The position numbers and the translations under genes are program-made. The notes under the pieces were generated by a model. That model was given only the letters and a program-made list of their open reading frames with translations. It did no database searches and was not told the DNA's origin. This document shows, in pieces, positions 44,501 through 54,700 of a stretch of DNA of 64,000 nt. The stretch spans positions 36,577 to 100,576 of the forward strand of contig MEHQ01002658.1 in the NCBI GenBank assembly GCA_008828725.1, read 5' to 3'. The DNA is from Saccharina japonica. Taxonomy: Eukaryota > Sar > Phaeophyceae > Laminariales > Laminariaceae. Every line of letters starts with the position of its first letter. Positions within the stretch are counted from its first letter, which is position 1.

Positions 44501-47500
44501 GATGAACAATACCACTCCCTAAAGTATACAAATGAAAAATATCGCAACACAACCAAGACACAAGAAGAATGAAAGTCCGACGATTTGGGGTTTCTAACCC
44601 TTTTAGTGCTGCACCGCACATAAACAAATATTTCAGTCAAATTCCAAGTGTTTTGTCCCCACATCGGTACTGCACTACTATAGGGGTTAAGGAGCCCCCA
44701 CCATTCAGAAACCGTTTTAGCCAAAAAAACGGTATAACTCTATCGTAGCACGCGTCACTCGTGAGAACAGGGACCCTTTTAGGACTGCAGTCCCGTTTTG
44801 GGGACAAAGCACTCTAATTTTAAGTAATTTGTACCCGAAACGGGACTCCAGTTCCATAAGAGTTAAGGGCGGCCTCGCCGTTCTGATTAGACGACGCTAT
44901 ACAGTACAGGACACCCAATAAGAAACAGGAAATCTGGTCCAGGCTGGATTTCTTATTCGAGAGGGTGCTTTCTACACTAATTTCAAGATGGCGACTCCCG
45001 AATTTATTATTTTCCTCCAAATCTCAGCCTGGCTTTCTTGTCAGCCTGTTTCTTATTACTGTCGTAGGTGTCCTGTACTGCTGTAAACCCGCAGCAAACG
45101 CTATGCCCGCGCTGAAATTCACGGCTGGGCTGGCATTGCCGTGACTGCAAGGGATTTCAACCATTGGAGGAAAATCTGAGGTCTATACGGGAATGTCCGT
45201 TACAGCAGTACACCATATATGCACTGAGCGAGCAGGTAGCGCGAACTTCCAGCTGAGCGACCACGGTGTGCATCGAACACCGGCAGAACATAATGCGATA
45301 TGCCTGATATCGGTGGTTAACTTGTTGTTAATGGACACCCAAACGTCAATGTGGAGAACAGGGTACGTACGAGTACATAAAATAGATATCGTCGAACTCA
45401 GGGTACGTCCATAGGTACCGTCGAACTCCGATCACGCATACCAAAACATGAAGATACGTTAACCAACGTCCGGTCTTGGGGAGATCCGCCATAATTGACG
45501 TTGTTCATGTTGGTCGACGTTCGGGAATGCGATGTGCTGTAAATCGACCATTACTACTGCTGTTATCGGTGTTTTACTACAAAAATAAAAAATAGAGCTG
45601 GGCACTGGCTGACTGAGTCAGTAGCTATATACCAGGTATATATATACTATGTCGCGAGGGTGGTCGAAAAAATATTTTTCGACATCTCACAGAATTTTTT
45701 GTTCGTTAGGGGAGGGGGGGTTACTAAAACCAAGTGAAAAAATGAAAATAAGGATCATTTTTTTTTTCCATTTTCTTATTTCATCATGTGATCACAACGG
45801 TTGCAACGGTTTTCTATTCCGACCTCTGAGGGGATGTAGTGTGTCGTTTTCTCTTTTTTTTCTGGACGCCCCTGACTGCTGTCGTCAAAAATTAATCAGT
45901 ATGCTGGACTGCAGCAGAATACTGTCTCTCGCCGATGCGTGCTAAGATAGAGGTATAAGGTATACCTTTTTTTGGCTGAAACGATTTCTGAATGACCTAG
46001 TAAAGCCTCCTTGACCCCAAAATCGGCGAACTGTCACTATTAATATTAATAGTTTGTTGCAATCTTGTTCCATGCATGCTTCGGCCATTTTTTTTATTTT
46101 TTTTTATTTTGTCCATCCCATTTATTATCTTCGCACTTCCGTCTTTCTCCCTCCCCAGTCGTAACTCAGATCCGGGGTCACAAAGTAGGCTCCTCTCTCT
46201 CCTCCCCCACTACGGTTCTTGCCTTGCATTTTTATCGCGAGAAGACTTCAGCACTTTCTTCCCTCGTCAACTCTCGTCGAATTTTGCTTACCCACGCCAT
46301 GGATGGTATTATTCATCAGATGTATACGTAGCACTTTTTTTTACATTCCTCCAAAATCAGTTTGGGGTGAGGTGTAGAGCTCTTCAAGTGACCACCCTTA
46401 TAAGGCAAAAACATGGTGCACCTCTATCGTAGCATGCTCTCGCCTCTCTTTTCTCCTCCCGAAACGCGTGTGGTGGGCTTGTGTACTGTATCATGGGCTT
46501 GTTTCTTGGACGTACGTAGCATAAAACCTACTTGGCGAATATACTGGCCGGTTCAATCAGTAGATTACTACTGCCAGTAGATATCTACTGTACTGCCAGT
46601 ACATACTGCTGTGCCAGTGCCCAGCCTTATGTTTTACGGTTCTCCAACCGTCGTTCTTACACCAGGTACCACTTTGTCCCGAAAATATACGAGAACCGTC
46701 TGTCTGCACATTACTATGTTATCAAAAAGTTTATTATATTTAGGGACACAGTAGTATACGATACGTAATATGTGTTAAGTAACGCGAACATTCCTGTTGC
46801 CGGTGTCTAACGTTTGTTTTGTTTTTTCACGAAATTTCCCAGGTATCGACGAGTACGGAAATACAGGGTCACCGGTGCCACGGTTCACGGACAATAAGGA
46901 CTGCCAGAAGGCTTTCAAGGCCTACATGTGCTACATCAATTTCCCCAGGTAACTGTGAAAATATATAGCGGGAGAAGTGTCGCGATGGCGAACCGGCGAC
47001 GGTCGCGTGGTTGCGGACACGCTAGCGCACCATCTGCAAGGCCTTTCCTACCAGGCCGAGGCCGCGCCACGCGAGGGGGCAGGGGACGTTTTCATGGTCC
47101 GCACGTTAGCCTACCCCCCGGGTGATATCGTAAGGGCTACAGTAGCTTCTGCAGGCAGCCGATCGCCGGTACCCAGCAGATGCCATCCCTGAAAAACGTT
47201 ACGGGCAGCGTGCCATGACATTGTACCGCCAGAAGGCTTTCAACGCCTGTGTACTGTGTGCTATATATATTACTCCCCCCCCCCGGGTTATAGCTTTTAA
47301 CCACGCGAAAACATTTTAGAAATTGAGAGTTGAGATTTTTTTCGCTGGACTTAAGAAACGCTCTTCATATATTGAACCCAGTGTAGGATATACGCTCTTC
47401 CTCGCTTAAGAATATTAATAAGCATAGTAACTTGAACCTGGCCCAAAATACGAGTTCTGAAGTAAGTAGTGTCGCATCCTCTGTATACACTGAAAAACGG

Positions 47501-50295
47501 TTCGGGTATTGTACGTAGCGTACGTTGAGACTGTGTAACCACTACAGCACAGGACGCCTAGTAAGAAACCCAGGCTGATATTTAGTGGAAATTAAGAAAT
47601 TCAGGTGTTGTTATCTTATAATTAGTGTAGAAACCACCCTCTCCCAAATACGAAATCCAGCCTGGACCAGATTCCCTGTTGCTTATTAGGTGTCCTGTAC
47701 TGTACTGTAGGGCTGCGAGTTGGCTGGGCTTCACGGCTAGATATTGTTATGCTGTAGTTGGGTGGCGGTGGCGCAGTAAGCCAACTAACTGGCTGTAGTA
47801 ATTACCCATAGAAAAACACAAGCCGACCGACAAACGCGCCGCCAGTCAGATATAAAAAACGCAGGGCTCCGCAAAATGTACCGCACGCAACTAAACTGCT
47901 GAAATGCCTAGCCAACAAATAACAAACTCTGGCTGTCCAGTGCGGGACACCTAATAACCCTAAACTAGTGCTACGCCGAAACGCAGGCTGAGGATGTACA
48001 GGAAACTTTAGAAATTCGGGAGTCGTTGTGTACTGAAGGTTGCGCAGAACGCATCCATTCTCAAGATAAGAAATCCAGCCTGAAACGACTTTCCTGTTTC
48101 TTACAACGCTATTTATAAGAGGTGTAGCCGCCGACCTCTACGAGTCAACGAGCCCACCGCCCCTACAATAAACCAAACACATGTGTAACACAGGTGTGAT
48201 GATAGCGGCAACAGTCTGGTCACCTGTAGGAGCGCGTGCGAAAACCTCATGGTGGCCTGCCAAAACCAGAAGGACATGTGGCGGTGCGGGGAGAGCCAGT
48301 ACTTCAACGGCTACGAGGCTGAAGATCCGGATACCGACGAAAACGGCGACCCCGTCTATCTCAGAGATTTCTTTCCAGGTAAATTCTCAACTTTTCTATA
48401 TATTGCGGAGGACCATACGTAGTAAATATGACAACATATTGTTATTAACCCCTTAAGAACTGGTCCCACGTTTTTGGGGACAAACTACTTGGAATTAGTG
48501 TGGGATAAGTTTTGCAGTTCTGAAAGGGTTAACCCCTTAAGAATCGGTCCCACGTTTTTGGGGACAAACTACTTGGAATTAGTGTGGGATAAGTTTTGCA
48601 GTTCTGAAAGGGTTAGAAGTACAAATGGGTAAATATATAGGTTTTTGTGTAAATTGTAGGTCCTATATTTACTATGGTCCCCCCCGTAATGGTAGTATAG
48701 TATTCGTTCTATATCTGTTGTATATACGAGGCTATTTTTGCAAAGATTACCCCTGGGCTGGGTAATCAATCGATCGGTATTTTTACCCCAATAGCTCAGT
48801 AGGTAACACCTTCACATTTGGCGTCGTCGGCAGGACACGGGTGCGAATCTCACTTCGGACGCTTTTGTTTTCAGAAACGCTTGCGCGTGTGTCTCTTGAA
48901 AAAAAATGTCTCCGCCTGGTTCCCCAGGTATTGAAACGAAGCGGGTAGGTCCACGTACGGTCGAACCCGGTGCCAGTTACGTCCCAAAGACCCCGCCGTT
49001 CCGAGGGAGGGGATAGTGATATGTAAGGATTACCCTGGGCTGGGTAATCGAACTATCTTTTACCCCTTCGATAGCTCAGTAGGTACAGTAACACCTCCAC
49101 GCTAGGCACTGTTGATAGGGCTAAGCGTACACATTTCTAAAACCAAAAAAAGTTATTGGGTGAGGCCTGGAGCTCCTTGACCCTTTCAGAACTGCAAAAC
49201 CTATCCCACACTAATTCCAAGTAGTCCCCCCCCCAAAACGAAAACGGGGGACCGGTTCTTAAGGGGTCAAGCGAGAAGCCTCAGAAATTGTTTATAGGCA
49301 CCACCCCTGCCGTAGCAAGCGTGATTCTGTGACACTGCTGTGTGACGTATTTTATCCTCAAGGTTGGCTGGAATGTGGTTACATCACTGGATCCCATGAG
49401 TCTATGATCGATCGTACATGCGTACGTATATACGTATTTGTATCGAGTGACGAACGCCACGGGGGGGGGGAAACGATTCGGATTGAAGAAGCAGCATGTA
49501 GGGTTGTTGAACAATACATTTAGCAGTGGTGAGCCAACGACTGGTGTGGTATCATACGCTTCGTATAAAAAAAAAATAGTTTTATCCGGTCGACTCAAGA
49601 CAGATTCGTACGATTCAGCACCCCGCCAACACAAAAGTTACCGCATGTCGAGCTCGTTGATTGTACTCGGCGTGCGAGATGGCTGTGTAACGGTCTGGGA
49701 GTTCGTAGAGAGATTATACGTAGGCATGCTTCTCCCTATAACCGTGCCTTCGTAGAGGTGTAACCGGACAAGCGCACGTTACTTCTGTGGCACATCTGTG
49801 TTGACTCGTCCGGTGGACAACTCGTGGACATCGGTATTACGGCCTTTCTCATTGGAGAGCTTTTTTTCCAGATTTTCTTCTTTTAGAAACAGAAAATAAG
49901 TCCGGAAGTTTGGAAACGTCATAAGAGGGCAAATTATCAGGAACGCTTAAGTAGCATCCAATATCTGTTTTTTTTAATGTGAAAAATCCAGAAAATCTGG
50001 AAAAAAAAAAAAAATGCGCGAACAAAAAAATATGAAAGATAAGGAAATTGAAATTTAGGACCAAAACTCCTTTGATAATAACGGCCCCTTTCCCTAATTT
50101 CCAGGGCAACCGTTTCGAGACGTGGAGTGGACAAATCGACGACAGCCCGAGATCGTCTGCACCCCGAGCATCAAGGGGGCGGCCACCTCGTCGCTTCGTC
50201 CGTGGACGCGCCGAAAACTCGTCAGCACGGGGATCGAGTTCGGGGTTATCCCAGTCATCGTGGCCATCACGAGCCTGCTGCTCGCGTTGTGGTAA
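41452..50295 (+). CDS. Frizzled-CRD-like cysteine-rich membrane protein (3' part)
   Basis: Four exons with matching phases: 41452-41597, 46843-46948, 48215-48378 and 50105-50295 (TAA). Exons 2-3 resemble a Frizzled-type cysteine-rich domain: DCQKAFKAYMCYINFP, then CRSACENLMVACQ, then MWRCG; the usual spacing is C..F..Y.C...FP.C....PCRxxCE....C. The last exon ends in about 16 hydrophobic residues (GVIPVIVAITSLLLALW) at the very C-terminus, so I read it as a single-pass or tail-anchored membrane protein, not a seven-helix receptor. The second Cys of FPxC and the following loop are absent, which suggests a micro-exon missed between 46948 and 48215. Earlier exons and a signal peptide are not identified. 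The ligand and role are unknown. Confidence 0.6.
41944..42065 (+). repeat. Poly-C-ended repeat copy
   Basis: GCAATGTCTGCCTGATCGGT to ACACCCCCCCC, lacking the upstream half seen at 54220. Confidence 0.7.
42225..42312. repeat. GATCATGATCTAGATAATCTA array
   Basis: Three units of TAGATCATGATCTAGAT with AATCTACAGATAG linkers; palindromic words. It is related to 21590-21865. Confidence 0.8.
42370..42480. mobile_element. MITE-1, near-perfect copy
   Basis: Left TTACGGAGGACCATAGTAAA, right TTTACTATGGTCCCCCGTAA, TA flanks, TAGGTTTTAGTGTG inside. One of the least decayed copies here. Confidence 0.9.
42580..42690. repeat. GATCTGTAT tandem array
   Basis: About ten units of the 9-bp word GATCTGTAT with small changes. 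The + frame reads Ile-Cys-Met repeats. It is in the same family as 21615. Confidence 0.9.
42714..42963. mobile_element. MITE-7, 250 bp
   Basis: Left GGTCGTTCTTATCGAGCAAC continuing TTTTCCCCAAAAATT, right its exact complement ending TTGCTCGATAAGAACGACC. Inverted repeats of about 35 bp. The interior is AT-rich. Related interior words occur at about 49885-50060 (GGAAGTTTGGAAACG, AGAGGGCAAATTATC). Confidence 0.9.
43340..43475 (+). repeat. Poly-C-ended repeat copy after a C run
   Basis: About 20 C residues, then CAATGTCTGCCTGGTCGTTG and CGTCCCGGCATTGTAGGGG, then GAGTACCCCCC. Confidence 0.7.
43578..43702. mobile_element. MITE-1 copy
   Basis: Left CGGCGGGCCATAGTAAACAG and right CTGTTTACTATGCCCCCCCG, diverged. 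Confidence 0.8.
43722..43875. repeat. Dispersed repeat with inverted GTTAACCAACGTC/GTTGACGTTC
   Basis: ATGAAGATACGTTAACCAAC, GTCCGGTCT, then GGTTGACGTTCGGGAATAC. A second copy is at 45410-45535. The two words are roughly inverted. Confidence 0.7.
44060..44160. mobile_element. MITE-2 copy
   Basis: Left TTAACCCTTACAGGACTGGA, right ACTGCAGTCCTAAAAGGGTT; near-perfect hairpin. Confidence 0.9.
44395..44757. mobile_element. MITE-4 with nested MITE-2
   Basis: Left CAGGTGCACCATGTTTCTGC, right TAACTCTATCGTAGCACGCG. At 44594-44692 an entire MITE-2 (TAACCCTTTTAGTGCTGCAC to CTGCACTACTATAGGGGTTA) interrupts the middle, after GATTTGGGGTTTC. Confidence 0.8.
44770..44870. mobile_element. MITE-2 copy
   Basis: GGACCCTTTTAGGACTGCAG at the left, ACTCCAGTTCCATAAGAGTT at the right. 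Confidence 0.85.
44902..45083. mobile_element. MITE-3 copy, about 182 bp
   Basis: Left CAGTACAGGACACCCAATAA with GAAAC, right GTTTC with TTATTACTGTCGTAGGTGTC and CTGTACTG. It is the longest copy. Confidence 0.85.
45084..46070. other. Intron sequence; repeats only
   Basis: Contains the second copy of the GTTAACCAACGTCCGGTCT repeat (45410-45535) and, at 45938-46005, the end of a MITE-4 in reverse (CTAAGATAGAGGTATAAGGT, TTTGGCTGAAACGATTTCTG). Confidence 0.5.
46085..46297 (-). mobile_element. SINE-A, head-truncated
   Basis: T-rich end, CATCCCATTTATTATCTTCG, GTCGTAACTCAGATCCGGGG and CGTCGAATTTTGCTTACCCA; it stops before the tRNA-like head. Confidence 0.8.
46320..46440. mobile_element. MITE-4 end fragment
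   Basis: CTCTTCAAGTGACCACCCTT with AAGGCAAAAACATGGTGCAC and CTCTATCGTAGCATGC is the family's outer end in reverse. Confidence 0.75.
46843..46948 (+). CDS. Frizzled-like gene exon B (CRD core)
   Basis: Acceptor AATTTCCCAG, then frame GIDEYGNTGSPVPRF and DCQKAFKAYMCYINFP, to donor CCCAG|GTAACT in phase 2. Confidence 0.65.
47200..47275 (+). pseudogene. Decayed partial copy of exon B
   Basis: CGCCAGAAGGCTTTCAACGC then CTGTGTACTGTGTGCTATA matches exon B's TGCCAGAAGGCTTTCAAGGC then CTACATGTGCTACAT, at about 47228-47270. No donor follows and the frame is not maintained. Confidence 0.5.
47547..47712. mobile_element. MITE-3 copy
   Basis: Left CAGCACAGGACGCCTAGTAA, right TTATTAGGTGTCCTGTACTG, inside the intron between exons B and C. 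Confidence 0.8.
47938..48105. mobile_element. MITE-3, older copy
   Basis: CAGTGCGGGACACCTAATAA at the left, AAGAAATCCAGCCTG and CTGTTTCTTACAA at the right; the terminal CTGTACTG is lost. Confidence 0.7.
48215..48378 (+). CDS. Frizzled-like gene exon C (CRD second half)
   Basis: From acceptor GCGGCAACAG (alternative CACCTGTAG at 48229, same phase) to donor TTTCCAG|GTAAAT in phase 1. It has four Cys in CRSACENLMVACQ and MWRCG, then an acidic stretch EAEDPDTDENGD. Confidence 0.65.
48400..48700. mobile_element. MITE-1 interrupted by two tandem MITE-2 units
   Basis: TATTGCGGAGGACCATACGT is the left end of MITE-1 and TTTACTATGGTCCCCCCCGT the right end. At about 48448-48617 two direct copies of TTAACCCCTTAAGAACTGGT ... 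AGTTCTGAAAGGGTTA sit inside it, the second starting at 48530. Confidence 0.9.
48741..49115 (+). mobile_element. SINE-B, second complete copy
   Basis: CTGGGCTGGGTAATCAATCG, AATAGCTCAGTAGGTAACAC, CACGGGTGCGAATCTCAC, body CTGGTTCCCCAGGTATTGAA, then CTGGGCTGGGTAATCGAACT and GATAGCTCAGTAGGTACAGT at 49030-49085. It shares the whole body with 32040-32440. Confidence 0.75.
49125..49320. mobile_element. Diverged MITE-4 with MITE-2 inside
   Basis: GGTGAGGCCTGGAGCTCCTT and GGCACCACCCCTGCCGTAGC resemble MITE-4 ends. 49180-49270 is MITE-2 in reverse (CCCTTTCAGAACTGCAAAAC to CCGGTTCTTAAGGGGTCA). Confidence 0.6.
50105..50295 (+). CDS. Frizzled-like gene last exon (C-terminal helix)
   Basis: Acceptor CTAATTTCCAG, 63 codons, then TAA. 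A basic stretch RPWTRRK precedes the hydrophobic end, consistent with a positive-inside anchor. Confidence 0.65.
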
Positions 50296-51203
50296 CGTTA
50301 GATGAAAACAGCAAAAAGTGGTCGCAACCAGAACGAGTTTACTTGCTGCGGGCGTTCTGGTCAAGTTAGATAAGCAGCAAGTGACCGTGTTGCCACCGCG
50401 AGCCCACTGCTGGAGTTGCGGTCAAGCTGGGAAAACAGTGTGTGTTGACGATCGGCTCGGGTTTAGCATCTCCGGACGACAAAACAAAAAAAAAGCGGTG
50501 CAATTAAACGAAACAGCAGCAGCAGCAGCAGCTGTGCGCAGTGTGCGTGAAACGGCACGGGAGTGAGCGTTCTGAAGCGTGGCGGTGGGGAGCTCGGGCC
50601 GGGCAGGGAGCGCGTGGCGGGGGGGCTGGAAAAGGGCGCACTCGTCATCGGGTAGAACTCGTGATGGGCACGCACATATTTTTCTAAATCTGCACATTCA
50701 TTACACTCGAGGTGCATACGTAGCACGAAAACATATCGGCTACCCATGAAGAGCGGGCACGCTGGACGGCGTGTCGTTGATAAAGCACCTAGCAACTTCC
50801 TGGAATAATAGACTGCGTTTTTCAGCAGGATAACTCGTCATTAAAATACCCGCAGCAGCGCCCCCCCCCGCCCCCGCCCCCCACCTTCCTCAATGGAAAC
50901 AGCAGGATCACCCGCCCGTCTCCGTTGCACTAAAACGATTTCTGTCCTGACTCCTAGTACTAGAAGAACGTACGGGTATCCAAAAACACAGGCGGTGTGG
51001 GCATTCCAGCAGCATCGCACCTCAACGTTTACGCCGCGTATCATATATAGCGCGCAAAACCGAAAATATTCCCTCGCGATATCAGTTTTAAGGATTTGCC
51101 GTAGATATCGAATCGCCGATCCCCACCGCCCCATCAGCAGCGAGTTCGCTAGTCTTGGCTGCTTCGCTAGTTTCGGCTAGCCTTGGCTTCTTCCTTACGT
51201 ACG
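50296..51203. other. Convergent intergenic region
   Basis: Between the stop of the Frizzled-like gene (50295) and the stop of the methyltransferase (51204). It holds CAGCAGCAGCAGCAGC at about 50515 and a C-rich tract at 50860. No terminator or polyadenylation motif stands out. Confidence 0.6.
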
Positions 51204-51740
51204 CTATGCTTCTTCGCCAGTCTTTGCTTCTTCGCTAGCCTTTGTGTCTGCGCTAGCCTTCGCTGCTTCGCTAGGCGGGGCGGCTGCTTCGCAAGCCTGG
51301 GCGGCTTCGCCAGCACCAGCTGCCTCGCTAACCCTGGCGGCATCTTCGCTAACCTTGACCCCTTCGCTAGCCGTGACTACCGCACTAGCCTTGGCTACCT
51401 CGCTAGCCTCGGCGGCCGCCTTGCCAGCCTCGCTTGCTTCGCTAGCCTCGCCTGCTCCGCTGCTCCCACCTGCTTCCTCATCTGCAACAGGGATGGGCGA
51501 ACCCGATGAATGGTGTGCCACTTCTCCAGGGGGCGAGTCGGGCGACGCTTCACCCGTCGCCGTCGCTTCCACCGGCTTCGCAGCCGGCTGCGCAGCTGGC
51601 TCCGCAGCAGGCTGCGCAGTCGGCTCCGCAGCCGGCTTTGCGGCGGAGGGAGGCGCCTGCTCTGTTTCGGGCTCGACACGCTCGAAAACCATGACAAGCT
51701 CCATGTGTGGGGTGTGGGGGAACATGTCCACAGGGATAGC
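51204..51740 (-). CDS. Methyltransferase last exon with Ala-rich tail
   Basis: Acceptor CCCTGCGCAG, then AIPVDMFPHTPHMELVMVFE; the Glu of HMEL is the family general base. After that come EPAAQPAAKP-type repeats and a long SEA/GEA/KAS array to TAG at 51204. The array comes from a degenerate GCTAGCGAAG-like DNA repeat at 51160-51480, so the C-terminal tail is repeat-born. Confidence 0.85.
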   Translation of the reverse strand, partial: AIPVDMFPHTPHMELVMVFERVEPETEQAPPSAAKPAAEPTAQPAAEPAAQPAAKPVEATATGEASPDSPPGEVAHHSSGSPIPVADEEAGGSSGAGEASEASEAGKAAAEASEVAKASAVVTASEGVKVSEDAARVSEAAGAGEAAQACEAAAPPSEAAKASADTKASEEAKTGEEA

Positions 51741-54700
51741 CTGCGCAGGGTGGTGGGAGTAGCGGATAAAGGGAAGAGCGGGGGTGGCGATTTCGTCGTT
51801 GAAGGGGCATTGTTTTTGGGAACATGTCTCAACGCGTTCGATCGAGTGTGGCCCCACGGAGGTTTTCGGTGGGGCGAACTCATACCCGCTCCGTACATTA
51901 CATAAACGCAGTAGCGGTCGCCGTGGCACCATCGTCAAGCGCAGGGACACACCCGACTGCGGTCACAGAGTATCAAGCTTAAAACTTAGTTTAACCTCGC
52001 TTAAGAACTGCACCCACGTCTACCCACGCTTAGCAAACAAAGTAGGTTGGGTTTTGTGCATATTTCGTTTTGATGTGGCAGTGGCCGTTTCGTGGAAACC
52101 CTCGATTTTGCTGGGTCAGATCCGGGTGGGATCAGGGGGTGTTGGTGGAAGAAGCGTCTGATGCGTCGAGCATGCGTTTGGCATTGCTGCAGGCGAGAAG
52201 GCAGGTAAAAAAGCGAACCGACCTGCGGCGGGACGTGAGAAAAACAAACGAAACTATTGATCACCGCGTCGATAACCTCATACGGACAGTTTTACTGCCA
52301 ACATGGCCAACGCCACTGCTCATCATACAAGCAGTGGTCGATCGTCTCGTACGGGTAACTTTTCTTGCAACATGATCAAACCCGTTGCTCATCATGCAGA
52401 TTTTCGATGGTCTTATATGGACAACTTTCCTTCTAGCACGACCACAACATTGAAGAGTATACAGCAGTATTCGATGTCCTGGTACGGAAAACTTTACTTT
52501 TAACAAGACCAAGACCCCTCGTCGCCATGCAGATGTTCTCTTCATCGACAAAAAATTACTTGAGATTTGACCAAAATAATTGTTCTTACGCAGAAGATAG
52601 GGTACCGTATGAACAACTTTGCTACCAGCGTGGCCAAAACCACTGCCTAACATGCAGAGGTCGATGCGCTCGTACCAACAACTTTAGCTTATCTTCCAAC
52701 ACGACGAAAGCCATTGGTCGTCATGCAGAAGCTGATCGTGTCGCATGACAAGCGCAACAATACCGCCAACATGACCGAAGCCGTCGCTTGTCAGACGTCA
52801 GCCCATCAGTCTCGTATAGGCAACGTTCCTTCGAACATGCCGTCATGCAGAAGCTGATCGTGTCGCACGACAAGGGCAGCAAAACCGTCAACATGAACAA
52901 GACCGTTGCTTGTTAGACGTCAGTCCATCAGTAGCGTATGGGCAACGTTCCTTCGAACATGCCGTCATGCAGAAGCTGATCGTGTCGCATGACAAGATGA
53001 CAAGGGCAGCAACATTTATCGCCAACATGACCGAAACCGTCGCTTTTCAGACGTCAGTCCATCAGTCTCGTATGGGCAACTCTTCTCCCAACATGCAGGC
53101 GTACCTTAACGGGACGGAAAGGCACCCCCGTCGTGCTGTTCGAAATAGGGCAGCACAGGATCAACGCGTCCGCCGGCAGGGACTTCGTGGGGTTGCAGGA
53201 CACATACACCTGAAATTTTGACAACAGCAAAGCGTGTCATCGTTCGACAGCGCGGGTGAGCGGGGACGTATTTTGACAAAAGCAAGCACGTCGTCGTTCG
53301 ACAGCGCGGGTGAGATGGGGCGTATTTTGACAAAAGCAAGCACGTCATCGTTCGACAGCGCGGGTGAGCGGGGACGGATGTTTTACAAAAGCAAGCGTGT
53401 CATCGTTCGGCAGCGCGGGTGAGAGGGGGCGGGTTTAGACAAAAGCAAGCATACCATTCTTACCTGACAAGCGAAAGAAAACAAACATGCCTCGATGACC
53501 GGAAATGTAAGGGCCCTTTGGGTTATCATAAGGTTACTCAAACCGTCCTTCTATTTTCGGACAGAGTCTGGAAAAAACGTGGAGAGTGGGTATGTTTTTG
53601 TCAGCGCATTTTATCTTCCGACCTTCGCCTGACTGAAGAGAGTCAAACTCAAAACGTCCAAGGGTCACTACGGGTGCGGGTTTTCACGCGAACTCGAGAC
53701 AGCAGGCCGATAACGCTGTTGCTGTTCAAACGCTGTTGCTGTTCAAACTCCCTCCGTCTCCGTGGCCAATCCACAAAATCAGCCGGAAAAAAAACAATAG
53801 CCGATACCAGGTATACGGTGTCAACCAGCTTACTTGATAGATCCGCCAGTTAGTACCAACCAACCAATCCATCCACTGCCTCCTCCGCCTACTCGTCCAT
53901 AAAAACCTGGCATAGCCAACAACCTCTTCAATCAACACAGTCGGCAGCCACCAATCAGCGAACCATTGGGGGGGGGGGGGGGGTGTAAAACACGCCACTC
54001 GCTGCGTGAGCTAGACAACCAGGGTGCCGTTTTTTTTTGTTATTTTTTTTGGCGGTCACCAAAGCTGGCGGTCGAGTAGATCATTTGTGCGGGGTGGAGA
54101 ACCTTTGTTCCGCACAAGGGGAATGGTCGTTTCACGTAGTGTTAATATGGTAAGGCGTCCGCGAGGCAGTTACATAGTAAAACCCATTGCTGTCTCCGGA
54201 AGTGGCCACACCAGAAATTAAATTAACTCATTGAAGCTGTCGTCCATATGCAAGTCCGCCTCAGAGGCGGTTCTTAGCAGGATGCAGCTCACCCTCCATG
54301 CGACTCGCCCAATACCTCACGGCGTTTCGCGCTTGGTGCAAGCAATGTCTGCCTGGTTGGTGAAAACCCAACGCGCTCCGTCCCGGCATTGTAGGGATGC
54401 GAGGGTCTATGGTCATATGACTACGGCCGTGCACAACATGAGTACACCCCCCCCCCCCCCCCCGTAGTGTTAATATGGTAAGGCATCCGCGAGGCAGTTA
54501 CATAGTAAAACCCATTGCTGTCTCCGGAAGTGGCCACACCAGAAATTAAATTAACTCATTGAAGCTGTCGTCCATATGCAAGTCCGCCTCAGAGGCGGTT
54601 CTTAGCAGGATGCAGCTCACCCTCCATGCGACTCGCCCAATACCTCACGGCGCTTCGCGCTTGGTGCAAGCAATGTCTGCCTGGTTGGTGAAAACCCAAC

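Noticed and set aside
46977-47192. 71-codon GC-rich frame just after exon B
   Set aside because: It lies in an intron, two frames are equally open, and it has no recognised family or splice partner.
47280-47545. Direct or inverted repeats suggestive of a CRISPR array or an LTR
   Set aside because: No regular spacer pattern, and no paired long terminal repeats with a coding interior were found anywhere in the window.
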